64,000 bases of DNA from Linum tenue (GCA_946122785.1 CAMGYJ010000002.1:20558492-20622491); one strand, 5' to 3'. Shown: positions 36,141 to 47,279, counted from the first letter of the stretch. Numbers and translations are program-made. The notes: a model not told the origin generated them from the letters alone.

Positions 36141-37366
36141 CTACTCGAGCCCGGTGAAGTCGATCTGGTCCATGAGGTCGTCAACCCCATCTGTTGGTGG
36201 TGGCGGGGGTGGTGAGTGGTCCCACCGGGTGGTCCAGTGCTGCTCCTGAGGCGGGTGGCAGGACTGGAGCAGGTGCTCCTGGTACTCCATCATCCGGCGG
36301 CCACGATCCCGCTCTCGCTCGATACGAGCACTAGTGACTCCCAGCTGACCCTCCATCTGGTCGTCCACAACCGTCATCCGCGACTGATACTCGACCTGGT
36401 GGGCCGAATACTGCTGGTAGAACTAGACCTGATTGTCCATGAGCTGCTGGTTCTGGAGCTCGAGCTACTGGAACTGGAGCCCCATCTGCTGGAACTGCTC
36501 CATGAAGAGTCCATCGACGGGCCAGAAGTCATCGACGGACCAGAAGGACCGAAGGAGGACTCGCCTCTCTCGGATCTCCGTCGTGGCTGAAGGTCCCCAA
36601 GGGGGGAGAGCGGGGGCTCCGGCTCATCAGCATCCGTGAGTCCCTCCAGGTCGATCTCGAAGTGGCACGCCAGTTGGGTAATCGGGGGACCACATAAGAG
36701 ATGGTTGGGTTTCCCGTGGCAACGAGAGAAGGTGTTAGCCACGAAAGAACCCATGTGCTCTGGGTACCCCATCGAGTACATAGCGTAAAGCACCCGCTTC
36801 GGGATCTTGTGGGAACCCGTGGCATTGAGGATAATGGAGTGGGTGATCAGCAGGTTGAGGATGTGCCACTACGGCTTAAGGGTGGAGAGGTATGTCTGGC
36901 CGGTGTCGAAGTAGTCCATCCCATATGCGCGTCTAGCTATCCGACAGTTAAACTCGTCCTGGTTCCCGTCCTGTGGATGTGGGATCTCGACCTCATGCGG
37001 GGAATAGGGGTGGTACTAGATCCCCAGCGTAAAGGCCAGACCATCAATGCTCATCTGCCGTGGCCTGCCACCCAGCCTGAAGGTCACACCGGTGGGAGAG
37101 TCTCGGGCCGCTTTGGAGCAGTATCGGTAGGTGGTTTAGAATTCTCACACCAGCTCTGTGTAGGTGGGCTCGTCAATGCTCAGCAGCGCCCGCCAATCAC
37201 GGTGGCTGATAGCAGTGGAGATCTCATTCAAGCAGTGTAGTTGCTCGAAGACCCCCCACTCCAAATGGTGATGGCGGTGGAGCACTCCGCGTATAACCTT
37301 GCGAAATTGGTCGGCGTACTCCGGGTGCAGGCGCAGGTCCAGCACGAACGGGTGATCGAGCGACAT
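36141..37366 (-). pseudogene. Extra frame of the gypsy element (plant transposon protein type)
   Basis: From ATG at 37366 a frame runs DHPFVLDLRLHPEYADQFRK to IDEPTYTELV, then is broken by stops near 37140-37150 and again near 37018 and 36869, and continues with VLYAMYSMGYPEHMGSFVAN and a Ser-rich C-terminus to 36374. This resembles the 'putative plant transposon protein' domain (PF20167) known from Athila-like elements; its function is not known. At least four in-frame stops make this copy inactive. The last part (36377-36141) is in a shifted frame and ends in a Pro-rich DLMDQIDF tail also seen at the truncated end of the neighbouring remnant (near 31700). Confidence 0.65.
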
Positions 37367-38706
37367 GATCCTGCAAAATCAACAAACTAAAGGTGGAGCC
37401 AAGAAAATACTCGTTAGGACCAACAATATGGGTTCATTACTTCCCCCACACTTAAGGACCACCTAGGGCTAACAGTTTAAGCACAAATGATTAAATCACA
37501 AGCAACACAACCGCAATTGAGGCAAGAATCAAACATAACCTACCCATTCAAGCAATTGGGCATCACACAAGAGCCAAACATAACCACGACATCCCTCACC
37601 CTATTCTAAATCAAACATGCCAGGCAAATCAAAGTTCCTGGTCCTACAATCTACAGTCCGATTTTCCAGAAAAAGAGTAAATCTAGCAACACACCTGGAA
37701 ACGCAAGTAGGACCGTAGAGGGGACACGAGAGAAGGGTGGGGGACGCGAAACCGCGCCCAAAACGGGTCGGAAAACTCGCCGAAAAGTGGCCGGACGATC
37801 GCCGGAAAGTCGCCGAAAAGTGGTCGGCGGCGGTCTGCGGCGGCAGGCGGTGGCCGGCGTCGACCAGAGAAGAGAGAGGGGAGAGGAAATGAGAGGGAAG
37901 AGAGGAGAAATTTTGGAAAAAATGAGAGGAGAGAGAAGGTGTCGACCGGGGGTTTGCTTAAATAGCAAAAATACCCGTCCGGGCCTAAAAAATACCCGGT
38001 TGGGGGTTCAAAACGCGGCGTACCACGTTGGGGAAAACCCCGGGCCTTGAGTAAAAAATACCCGATCGGGTATTTTTGAGTCAAGGTCGGGTTTTTTCCC
38101 TTTTTGCGCCCTAGAACACAGAAGGGGTCCCGGTCGGGTATTTTGTGTCACGGCCAGGTATTTCCCCCTTTTCGGCCAAAAATCTCTTTCTCTCATTTTT
38201 TCGAACTCCCCTGCACGAAAACACCAAACCGAGGCTGATCAGACGACCTAACTTCAACACATACGTGCAACTGACTAGAACACGACACAAAAACACGGAA
38301 AAAGGGAAAAAGAAATGCAAACCGTGGTGGGGTTGCCTCCCCACAAACGCTTTTTTACCGTCTTTTAGCTGGACGCCCATGGTGGATGCTCAGAATGGTG
38401 TAGGAACATGTGACTCCAAGAGCGGATCCACATCGCTCTTGAGGTACAGCTTCAGATGGTGGCCATGCACCCGACGAGTGTGACCACCAGCACTTGTCAG
38501 CTCGACATGGCCATCCAGCAGGATGCAAGCGAGGACTCGGATGGCCAGGGTGGTTGTGGTTCAGGAGGTGGGACCAGCTCATAGTGGTCGCCACCTTTCT
38601 TCCGAGCAGGTTCAGCAGCCTGCGACTTCGGTCGCCACTCTTCCTTGATCGGTTTGTTTGCCAGTGAGGCCGATGGGAGTGGCGACGAAGGATTGAGAGG
38701 TGGATC
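37367..38706. other. Noncoding spacer of the inner element
   Basis: It holds a GC-rich stretch (37680-37930) and words such as AAATACCCG, CCCGATCGGGTATTTTTG (37965-38160) like those in the LTRs. The block with GGGGTTGCCTCCCCACAAAC (about 38330-38350) normally follows integrase in Athila/Tat elements and marks the right edge of the missing polymerase region. No gene is supported. Confidence 0.6.
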
Positions 38707-39824
38707 CTACAAAATGAGAGGCACAGAAGGAAACACGACAGGCTCGTGCACCTGGTGAGAAATAGGATGCAAAGGCGAGACATCATGCATATTATTAGTG
38801 ATAGAGAAAGTTATCTGCTCCTCGCCATCTCTAAAGACCAAAATCCCATCACGGACATCTATGAGGGCCCTGGCAGTGGTCAGGAAGGGCCTTCCTAGAA
38901 TAAGGGGCACTTCTGTGTCTTCATTTATGTCTAAGACAACAAAATGCACATGATAACAAAACCTGCCAACCTTAACCAGGAGGTGTTCCACTATACCCCT
39001 AGGATGAACCAGAGATTGATCAGCTAATTGAATACTCATCCTAGTTGCGCTGGGTTTTATGTGCCTAGTTTTTTGAACAGTTTGTATGGGATAACATTGA
39101 TACTAGCACCTAGATCCGTCAGGGACCTCTCCATATGTAATTTGCCAATGGAGCAAGGGATAGTGAAATTACCTGGGTCCTTCTGCTTTTCTGGAAGCTT
39201 TCTCTGCAGGATGGCCGAGCACTCCTCACTCAGCATCACTGTCGAGAGATCCCCAAGTCGCTTTTTGTTGGTAAGGAGATCCTTCATGAATTTTGCGTAC
39301 TTGGGCATCTTCGACAGTACCTCCACGAACGGCAGGCTGATGTTGACCTGCTTCACCATTGCCATGAATTTGGAAAAATCAGTCTCCAGCTTGTCCTTGT
39401 GTAGTCGAGTGGGGAAGGGAAGCTGGGGAACATGCTCCTTAACCACTGGTTGTGGCTTGGTGGCAGGTGCTTCCTTCTCCATTCTCACTTCTGCATCGTC
39501 GGCTGGAAGTGCTGAAGCGGGTAGTGCCTCCTCCTGCCTGGTCGGGGCAGGTACAACCACTGTTGGCTTGCCACTTCTGGTAGTGATGGCATTCAGCTGC
39601 TGGTGAGGTTCCCGCGGATTGGGGACGGTGGTGGCAGGAAGGGTTCTCAGTGCCCTGGTATTATTCTGACGAGCTATTCCTCCAATATGATTTTGGAGGT
39701 CCTGTAATATGGCACCTTGGTTCCTCTGGCCTGCCTCTAGTGAGGCAATGCTCTGGTCCATCCTCGCAAAATTCGCCTGGCTGGTAGTCATGAATGTTGC
39801 TAGAATGTTTTTCAGCTCGCTCAC
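38707..39824 (-). pseudogene. Gypsy aspartic protease region, frame broken
   Basis: The first frame (39824-39057) has a Pro-rich linker (LPFPTRLHKDKLETDFSKFM), the block EECSAILQRKLPEKQKDPG and the protease active site as LTDLGASINVIPYKL. A stop at about 39057 and a one-base shift lead to the second frame (39039-38707) with VVLDINEDTEVPLILGRPFL, the conserved protease C-terminal half. The D-x-G-A active site is intact, but the frame break prevents a full enzyme. The first ATG overlaps the gag stop by four bases. No reverse transcriptase follows. Confidence 0.8.
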
Positions 39825-41083
39825 TTGATTATCTGGAGCTGGAGCTGCTTGTGGCTCGGCATACTGCCGTTGCGGCTGCTGAAATGGTTGCCCTGTCTTG
39901 GCTGGTAAGGCTGCCTCTGCTGAAAACCACCAGCTGGTGCTGGGAAACCGGGTGGTTTAGTGGTGTTGCTATTATTCCAGGAGAAGTTGGGATGCTGGCG
40001 CCAACCTTCATTATATGTCCCGCTATAAGGGTCAAGGCGCCGAGCATTGGTGATGAAGGCCAACTGCTCCTGGGGTGTAGAAGACTCCCTCATAGCCTGG
40101 CAGTCTTCCACCAGATGATTCGAACTCTCACACCACTGGCACTGTGCAACTGAAGGCTCGGCCAACCCTCTGCCCGGAATAAGACTGTTGGGCTGCTTCA
40201 GTGTCTGGACCAACTCGGCCACCTCCCGCTCTAGCCCGGATCTGGCCTCCATGGCGTGCACACCACGTTCCCGGGAACTCCTGCCTCTGGTGCTCTGCCC
40301 CCATGAATGATCTCTGGCAGCCAAGGTACTGATCATCTGGTTTAACTCGGGCGGAGTCTTAGTGAGAATGTCTCTTCCTGGGCATAGAGACTCAATCACC
40401 CTCTGGCTTTCCGGAGAGAGAGCACTATAGAAGTTCCCCACGAAGAATGCATCACTGAAGCCGTGCTGGGGACACTTCCAGAAAAATCCCGAGTACCGCT
40501 CCCATGCATCACGAAGTGACTCATCTTGCTCTTGGCGGAAATGAGTGATCTCCCGCTGAATCTCTGTAGTCTTCGATGCCAGATAGTACCTGTGCACGAA
40601 CTTGTTGGCCAGATCGTCCCAAGAAGTGATGGACAATGGGGGCTGGGTCTCTAACCACCTCTTTGCATGCCCCGCCAGAGAATGGGGGAAAAGGTGAAGG
40701 CGGATCGCACCATCAGGTACACCATTCACTTTGAATCCATTGGTCAGCTGCAGGAACCGGGAAAGGTGCATCCTCGCCTCCTCATCTTTCAAGCCATGGA
40801 ACTGGATAGAGGATGTAATCAGTTGAATCCAGCATGGCTTGATCTCGAATTTGTTCGCTGGAATGGGCGGATAGAGGATGACGCGGCAGATGTCAGCGAC
40901 CCGTGGAGTGTAGTAATACTCCATGGTAGGACCCGGCGGGGGTGGTTGATGCTGAGCCCCATCTGCCTGGGGAATCGGGTTGTTCCCCAGGATCTGATTC
41001 ACCGGGGGAACCTGGAGAGGCATCCCCTGGGGCGGGTTTTGTTCATCGTCCATCTCGTGCTCCTCTTCAGAATCGCTGCTCAA
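39821..41083 (-). CDS. gag: Gypsy Gag polyprotein
   Basis: 420 residues. It carries a retrotransposon gag domain: LHLFPHSLAGHAKRWLETQP, WDDLANKFVHRYYLASKTTE, REITHFRQEQDESLRDAWER and SLCPGRDILTKTPPELNQMI are typical Athila/Tat gag words. A zinc-knuckle-like CQWCESSNHLVEDCQAM (CX2CX4HX4C) is present near residue 320, for RNA packaging. The frame is open throughout. It is the only full-length gene of the inner element, so this element could supply or use Gag while lacking polymerase. Confidence 0.88.
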   Translation of the reverse strand: MSSDSEEEHEMDDEQNPPQGMPLQVPPVNQILGNNPIPQADGAQHQPPPPGPTMEYYYTPRVADICRVILYPPIPANKFEIKPCWIQLITSSIQFHGLKDEEARMHLSRFLQLTNGFKVNGVPDGAIRLHLFPHSLAGHAKRWLETQPPLSITSWDDLANKFVHRYYLASKTTEIQREITHFRQEQDESLRDAWERYSGFFWKCPQHGFSDAFFVGNFYSALSPESQRVIESLCPGRDILTKTPPELNQMISTLAARDHSWGQSTRGRSSRERGVHAMEARSGLEREVAELVQTLKQPNSLIPGRGLAEPSVAQCQWCESSNHLVEDCQAMRESSTPQEQLAFITNARRLDPYSGTYNEGWRQHPNFSWNNSNTTKPPGFPAPAGGFQQRQPYQPRQGNHFSSRNGSMPSHKQLQLQIIK

Positions 41084-41326
41084 GTGACCGTTGATGCGCT
41101 CCTCCGTAGCCAGTCTCGCTCGCTATTGTCTCCTGAGTTGGCGACATGTGCGTTCTAGCTCCATATCTAACGGTAGTAAACCTTCCGACTGGCTACGGGT
41201 CATGCACTACCTGCGCACAGCCAAGCAAGCAAACCCGTGAAGGCACAAGGGGGAAAAAGCAAACAGTCAGTGCGGAAATGAAAGTGCTAAAGTAACAGAA
41301 ATCATGTTTCTTCAACAACCTAGCCG

Positions 41327-41344
41327 TCTCCGGCAACGGCGCCA
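41327..41344 (-). other. Primer-binding site (tRNA-Asp type), inner element
   Basis: The minus strand reads TGGCGCCGTTGCCGGAGA just inside the 5' LTR, differing at one position from the complement of the plant tRNA-Asp 3' end. Confidence 0.8.
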
Positions 41345-41350
41345 AAAACT

Positions 41351-42683
41351 TGACTCGCCTCTACTGTCACCCTAGAAAATGGCCAAGTATAACCACCTAC
41401 TAGAGTGTAGTATAGCGGGTTTGGGTTTTAATGTCAACCCGGGTCCTAAGTGTGCTGACTACTCCGTGAACTCTTATTATTTATCAGTGAAAGTGTAGTG
41501 AAGGTCTCAGTAAAAAAACAAGCAAAGCAGTAAAAGGTTGTTTTCAAGTTGAGAGAGGTCACCCATATATGGTTCCGCCTAGACTGCAGTTAAGCCAGAT
41601 TGTAATTTACCAAGTTCGAATTCAAAGATAGTTATACTGCAGGAGGTTCTTAAACAGTCTGCAATCTCGACTAAAGGTCTCCAGACCCTCTCAATCTGAG
41701 TCCCCAGCAGGCGACTAACCTCCACCGGAGTAAACAGATTGAGGCCTTAACGAACCAAAACTCCTCTACCGGAGTAAAACCGGTACAGAATAGTGAATTG
41801 ACGACTTTAGTCGAGGGTGCTCTATCAACCTAGGCATATATTCTCTTTCTAAGTCAAAGCAGAAACAACAGGAATTTGATCAGGATTCATGTCATTCAAC
41901 AAATCAGACCTCAATTGAATATAATCAAATTAATGGATTCATACTTGGGTTCATACAATCAGACCTAACATACAAATCTAGGGTTCTTCATACCCAGGTT
42001 AATGTGGAAGTTACTCCATGGAGAGAGAAGCAAACTCTAGCTCAGAAGCAGAGAACATGCTGTGAAGGATGGGGTTCTGCTTCTGGTCGTCAATCGGCAC
42101 TTCTTCAAGCGTTATCCGAGATCCACTGATGATGAAGAATGATCTAAGGCGCTTGGGAACTCTGGTTCGTCGCTTTCTCTCTCTAGGTATCACTTTCTTT
42201 CTCTCAAACTCAGAACCCTTGCAAAATTAGCCTTCTTTCCCTTAAAAACCAGCTGCTCGCGATCCCTGGTCATAATCCCCGGTCGGGTATTTCAGGTGCC
42301 CGGCCGGGGATTTCGAAACGCAGTGCAGCGGTGAAGGGAATAATAACCGATTGAGGTCAAGAATACCCGATCGGGTATTTTTTCTCTCTGGCCGGGACCC
42401 CTTCTGCCTTCTGGGCGCCCAAAATCACAAATCCCTGGCCTCCTCAGAATTTTACCCGGCCGAGTATTTTAACTCCTGGCCGGGTATTTTACTCTTCCAG
42501 CGCCCTTCACTCCCATGTCCTCCTTTTTTCCTCAAAACTCGTTTCCTCGCCTTCACGTCAACGCCAAGTCCTGAAATATGACATAAACACACAACCTAGC
42601 ATGAAATCGGCTTAAAACACGAGAATCTCTTCTCCAACGGCTCAAGAATAGGGTTATAAACATGTATAATTACTGGTCTATCA
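41351..42683 (-). repeat. 5' LTR of the inner element
   Basis: 1333 bp on the plus strand from TGACTCGCCTCTACTG to TGGTCTATCA, the partner of 33390-34750. The adjoining CTTCT at 42684 is the target duplication. Confidence 0.92.
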
Positions 42684-42688
42684 CTTCT

Positions 42689-43795
42689 CCAACCATTGGG
42701 GGTATCCACCACCATCCTAGTGGTATTACCCCAAGACTTCCTGGAGCAATCAAGGAGGAGAAGACTATGGATTCGGGTTCCAGTACCAACCCCCTTAGTA
42801 CGGAGATCAATCAGACCCTGGGCATATCAAGAAAAACCTCCTTATCAAGAAGAACTCTTCCCACAACCAGAAGGGCGGAGCTGGAGTTAGCCATGGCGGC
42901 CTTCACGGGCCATTCTGCAGAGCCATGCTACACTCCACAGCCAGATCCTAACAGTCAATTAAGGCTTCTCATGGAGAATTTTATTCAATACACCAAGAGA
43001 TCATTGCCCAAGATGGACCTCCTAATCCAATCCATTGCTCCTGACCCTTCATTTCTCCGTGAAACAGCTGTTCAGCGCTCAGCGAAGCAAACAAAGTGGG
43101 TTGAGCAAGTTTGTGCACAGCTTGCTCAAGATCGCCTTTCTGCTTCCATACAAGTAGAGGAGGAGGATGAAGAAGGCTACAAGGACATTGTGGAGCAGAC
43201 AGAAGTTGTCACAGAGAGCTCCCGTGATGATCATGGTCAGGGATGTCCTGTCGTAGCCGACCACACCTTCCCACATCCCACACCGAGCTTTGAAGAGGCG
43301 GGCATGAGTGATGAGATGAAAGATGATCTCATCTAAGAAATTGTTTGGCGACTTGCTCTCCAATCCGTGTTGTTAGAAGAAGAGCGAGAAAGGGAGCGGA
43401 AAGAAGTTGTGGAGGATGACAAAAGTGAAGCAGAAGGAGTTTTTGATCTTTTCCCAGGGGTGATACCACATTTTGAAGAAGGAAGAGGGGTTGAGGAAGC
43501 AATTGGTGTCCAGGCTGGGGGCAAAGTTGAGGTGGAAAAGGCTTGCACCGGCCCTATGTTACAAGTAATATCTCCACCAAACTTCAATGAACTGCTTGGC
43601 AAGAACCCGTTTGCAGTGTCTCTTTGCCAGACCAAGGCCACATCGACATCAGACCCTCTTGGTGGATGCGATGGTGGTCAATCGATGCTGTCATATCTAG
43701 TTTGGGGCAATGAGACGAGAGAAGAGAAGAAGAGGTCTCAAAGAGGTTCTGGCATGGATCGAAACTTAAGAGCCACCGTCCGGCTCACGACGTGA
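42689..43795 (+). pseudogene. Gag-like frame of the outer element, unrecognised, broken
   Basis: It begins with ATG at 33371 (MDPHDF) and continues after the inner element at 42689. It shows stops and shifts between frames up to about 42880, then a long frame (ELELAMAAFTGHSAEPCY, LRLLMENFIQYTKRSLPKMD, acidic EEEDEEG) to a stop at 43334-43336, and more acidic sequence (EEERERERKEVVEDD, FNELLGKNPFAVSLCQTK) to 43795. The first part is rich in Tyr, Pro, Gln and Trp. I do not recognise a family. Its position right after the primer-binding site suggests a gag-like or replacement protein of a non-autonomous element. Confidence 0.6.
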
Positions 43796-44984
43796 AAGAA
43801 GCGCTTGTTGGGAGGCAACCCAACCAGTCGGTTTGCATTTCTTTCCCTATTTCTCTTCGATTGAGTCGGTTTGTTCTTTGATTTTAGAGTCAATAACTCA
43901 ACCTTTGTGAGATTTTGTGTGGTGTTTGTGTTCCGACTACTCTCTCCTCCTGGAATGCACCGCCTGCCCCGTCCACTATCATTCACACTTGATTTGGTAA
44001 ATTCGTTCTACCCTCCTTATCTTTCCTACATTGAGGACAATGTCATGCTTAAGTGTGGGGGGATGTTCGATTATATATGCGTGTGCATGTGGGGCCTAGT
44101 CCACTGTCCAAATTTTTTAATTTGAGGGCTCCAAGCACGTGTTCCTTGCAATCGCCTGCTCAGTATGCTTTGAATTGACAGTCTTAAAAGTAATATGCAA
44201 CCTAGGGAGGTAGCGTAGCACTATGGAGGATGTTGATGCATTTAAGAAGTCTCTTTTCTTCTTCATATTGTGTTGGTTGATTGTGTGAATTAGTGATCTT
44301 AAGACCCTTGAATTGTGTGGTATCGTGGACTCTCTACTTGACATGGACTCTTGTATCATGTTTTGAAAAAAAAAGGTGCTCTAAATTGTGTTTTTAAAAT
44401 AATGTCTCCCGTGCGGAAAGTGGTGAAAGTATGTAAGGGGAGACGAGAATTCGTTCCCAACTTTCACCTACTACCTCCAACCCCCTTATATTGCTTTCCC
44501 CCGCACGAGGCTCGAGACATCTGCTCCCGGCAATGGCCGGTAAGAGCCGGGCTCTCTCAAAACCTTTTCTAGGTGGGAGCCCTATTTTCTGGATATAACA
44601 TATTAGAACCCTTGCAAAAGAAGAAGAAAAAACAAGAAACAAGAAAATGAAAAAAAAATTGGGGTTCCAACCATCTTCAAGGGATAAAAAAATAGAGCAC
44701 CTTGAAAAAGTGAGTCAATGATCTTTCTCTTTTTTAGAGTCTCTTTGTCCACGAATCACTTGTCCTTCGATCACTACTTGGCATGATCACGACTCGGGAC
44801 TAGAGTTCTCGCCGAAGAAGCTAGGGGGTGTCTTGTGCGTAGGTTGACCTCGTAAGCTGCTAAATGATCTAGAAAGTCCTCTACCGACTATCGGGGTTAC
44901 ACGTTGCTATGGAGATATGGAGAGTTGCATTGGTTTGAGTCAGGTTTGCTTGAGGACAAGCAAACGGTTAAGTGTGGGGCGATT
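43796..44984 (+). other. 3' noncoding region of the outer element
   Basis: It contains the CGCTTGTTGGGAGGCAACCC block (43802), a purine-rich TTAAGTGTGGGGGGATG (44049) after ACATTGAGGACAATGTC, the hairpin at 44082-44141, and the polypurine tract AAGTGTGGGGCGATT (44970-44984). No gene is seen. Confidence 0.75.
44082..44141 (+). other. Conserved hairpin of the outer element
   Basis: TGTGGGGCCTAGTCCACTG pairs partly with TTTGAGGGCTCCAAGCACG. The downstream 60 bp, with CTGCTCAGTATGCTTTGAAT, also match the inner element at 35690-35745 on the other strand. Confidence 0.7.
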
Positions 44985-45432
44985 TGATGACTCGATATTT
45001 GCACATGTTTTCCCCTTTGTTTCTTGATCGTTTAAGCTCGCATTATTGCTTTTTTGGCCTATTTTACGCTAGTTTGTGTTCCTTTTGTCACATTTCAGGT
45101 CCTAGCACATAAAGTGAAGTATAGGCGCAAGTTTCAAGTCAATCGGAGATCAATTGGCGACTCGGGGGGAGAAACTCGGGCTTGACTTGAAGAAGAATGG
45201 ATTTCTAACTCATTTTGTGACCATAGAATCATGTAAGCTTGTCATGAGAAGAAAGAGGACGAGACTACGAGCGTCTGGGATCAAATGGCACCTGATTTGG
45301 AGTCCAAACAAGGGAGAAACGAAGAATCAAGGACATGGGACCCTGAAGCCAGAATCACAAGGCCCCCCGGTCGTGAACCAAAAATACCCGGCCGGGATAC
45401 CCAAAATACCCGACCGGGTATTTCCATTTTTA
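44985..45432 (+). repeat. Right LTR of the outer element, truncated
   Basis: Starts TGATGACTCGATATTTGCAC like the left LTR and stays similar to about 45432 (ACCCGACCGGGTATTT), then diverges completely. About 1 kb of the LTR is missing. Confidence 0.85.
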
Positions 45433-47279
45433 TTTTGGATTACACAACCCTTAGAACCCGACCCAACCCGTTCCAACTATTGGTATGAGTTCGGATCCAA
45501 AAAATATTTGTTTCGTATATAGCCATACTTAGGAGAAAATTAAGATATTTCGCCATGTTTTTCTCTCATGGTCTCCCTAATTTAATTAATTCTTCGACTT
45601 AAAGTTTAAACATAAATTTAATATAGCTATGATTCACGTAATCCTTTTTCTGGTGTACAATTTTAATAGAATAACATATTATGGATGCGTTCGTTTATAA
45701 CCTTTTTAGCCTATTTCAGCAAATGTCGTGAAAAAACTAGACATATGTTGAAGTAAATCACATTTTATTAAAATTCAAACAACATTTGTGAATTTTGATA
45801 CCTTTCACCTTGGTTCATTCATTTGAAATTTTAATTAGTGATAAAATATTTTAATGGCATATAATAATTCTACATCTACACAATAAATAAAAGCCAAATG
45901 AGAAAACTTGAAGGCTCATTTCAAATTTCCTGCATCCAGAGTGAAAGTAGGAAGGACATTTTGGTCTTCACAATTAGTTTTTTTTATTCATTAAAAAGAC
46001 ACTTACTAGGATTCGAACCATGACCAATTTAAAGAAAAACAAAGATCATAACCAATCACACTAAGTACATTTATTGTATTTTTTAAATTAAAAATATATA
46101 ATCGCAGAGAGGAAAAAACCATTCCCCCATTTCAAATTCTCTGCTCCAGGAGCATTTGTAGGAAGGGTAGAATAGAGAGTGCCAATTTTTTTCCTTTTCC
46201 TCTGTGGAACGGGCCAACTTACCGTACACATGCGGATTTAAACGGGTCCAGGAGTGTCAATTTTTTTCTTTAAATCCTTTTATTTCTCCGTGGTAAAATA
46301 TATATGAAAAGACAAAAACAATACTCTTTTTTATTGCTAAAAAGAAAAAAAAAATTAACAATAAACTAATGCATGGATTCTAATGGGCTAACCGCTAATC
46401 ATAAAATAAAAGAGTTGAATGGGCCTGACCTACATGGGATTTGCCCATCAAGTAAAACAAATCATATAATATATATTATACTATTATTTTATATCTTAAT
46501 GGCTAAAATATAATATATTTTAAAGTTATTAAATGGTTAAACCTCGACCAACCCAATTAGTCCAACTTTTTTTATCATTTCAAGTATATATTATGTAATT
46601 ATTTGATATCATAATGATTAAATTATAGTGTATATTATAGGGAATCGTTTGGTATTTGTTAGTAAAAAACTAAACAGAAAGATCTATTTGGTTATATTTA
46701 ACATTAAAACGATCCTAAACATTTTCAGTTTCCTTTCGAAATTCTATAGTTTTATTCCCGAATCAGTGATGTGCAAATGGCGAATTGCAGTCATCTCTTT
46801 TCTTTCATTATTTTTTATTTTCAAATAGAAAGTTTAAAAGTAAAGAATAATTAGAATTTGACATGGGTCGGTCAAACGCATTCACTTGTTCAAATCGGTT
46901 GAAGCAAAACCCAATTTTTTTGAAGTTTCACCGATTAGAGGGTGGTGGAAGCGACAACCATTCTCAAGGTCAAGTAAAAAAGAACTTAACTAAGATTTAG
47001 ACATAAGTATGTGTGTGTGACAATGTGAGAGGCTCTTCCTAGTGTAGAAACACCTTGATAAGGAACCTTAAAGTATTTGTCACTTCCATGAGGTCTTGAG
47101 TAACCAACTTTGATTGTTTTCTTCTTTTGACCTTAATTTTATTCAGTTTCAATCAATTGCATAGGGGCTCTCATTTATATGTACCTCAATCCATTACAAA
47201 AGATAAATAGAGTATCAATTTAATCTGTAGGTTGAACTACTCTTGCCACCAAGGTTGTCAACCGGGTGGGTCGACCCAC
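45433..47279. other. AT-rich intergenic region
   Basis: No gene is supported. Two related 50-bp stretches (CATTTCAAATT at about 45918 and 46130, each followed by GTAGGAAGG) form a diverged direct repeat. A minus-strand GGTTCGAATCCTAG near 46005-46020 resembles a tRNA B box and may belong to a SINE-like sequence. Confidence 0.45.

Larger units (their letters stand above)
33390..42683 (-). mobile_element. Inner Ty3/gypsy (Athila/Tat type) element, complete ends, no pol
   Basis: Length 9294 bp with two LTRs and a perfect 5-bp duplication CTTCT (33385-33389 and 42684-42688). It reads on the minus strand: 5' LTR 42683-41351, tRNA-Asp-type primer site, gag (41083-39821), protease (39824-38707), noncoding, an extra transposon-associated frame (37366-36141), noncoding with a hairpin, polypurine tract and 3' LTR 34750-33390. 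Reverse transcriptase, RNase H and integrase are missing: protease is followed within about 350 bp by the GCGTTTGTGGGGAGGCAACC block that normally comes after integrase. It therefore depends on another element. The near-identical LTRs indicate a fairly recent insertion. Confidence 0.92.
31788..45432 (+). mobile_element. Outer Ty3/gypsy-related element, plus strand, non-autonomous
   Basis: The left LTR is 31788-33230, followed by a primer-binding site, a decayed gag-like frame (split by the inner element), a 3' noncoding region and a polypurine tract before the right LTR, which starts at 44985. The right LTR stops matching the left after about 450 bp (about 45432), so the 3' end is deleted. 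There is no protease, reverse transcriptase or integrase. The words GCGCTTGTTGGGAGGCAACC (43801) and AAGTGTGGGG are typical of Athila/Tat 3' regions. The inner element was inserted at 33390-42683. Confidence 0.85.

Noticed and set aside
36216..37240. Plus-strand frames rich in Leu/Glu/Val
   Set aside because: Shadows of the minus-strand transposon-associated frame of the inner gypsy element.
46000..46035. tRNA-like B box on the minus strand
   Set aside because: GGTTCGAATCC is present, but no A box or cloverleaf could be drawn; at most a SINE-like remnant.
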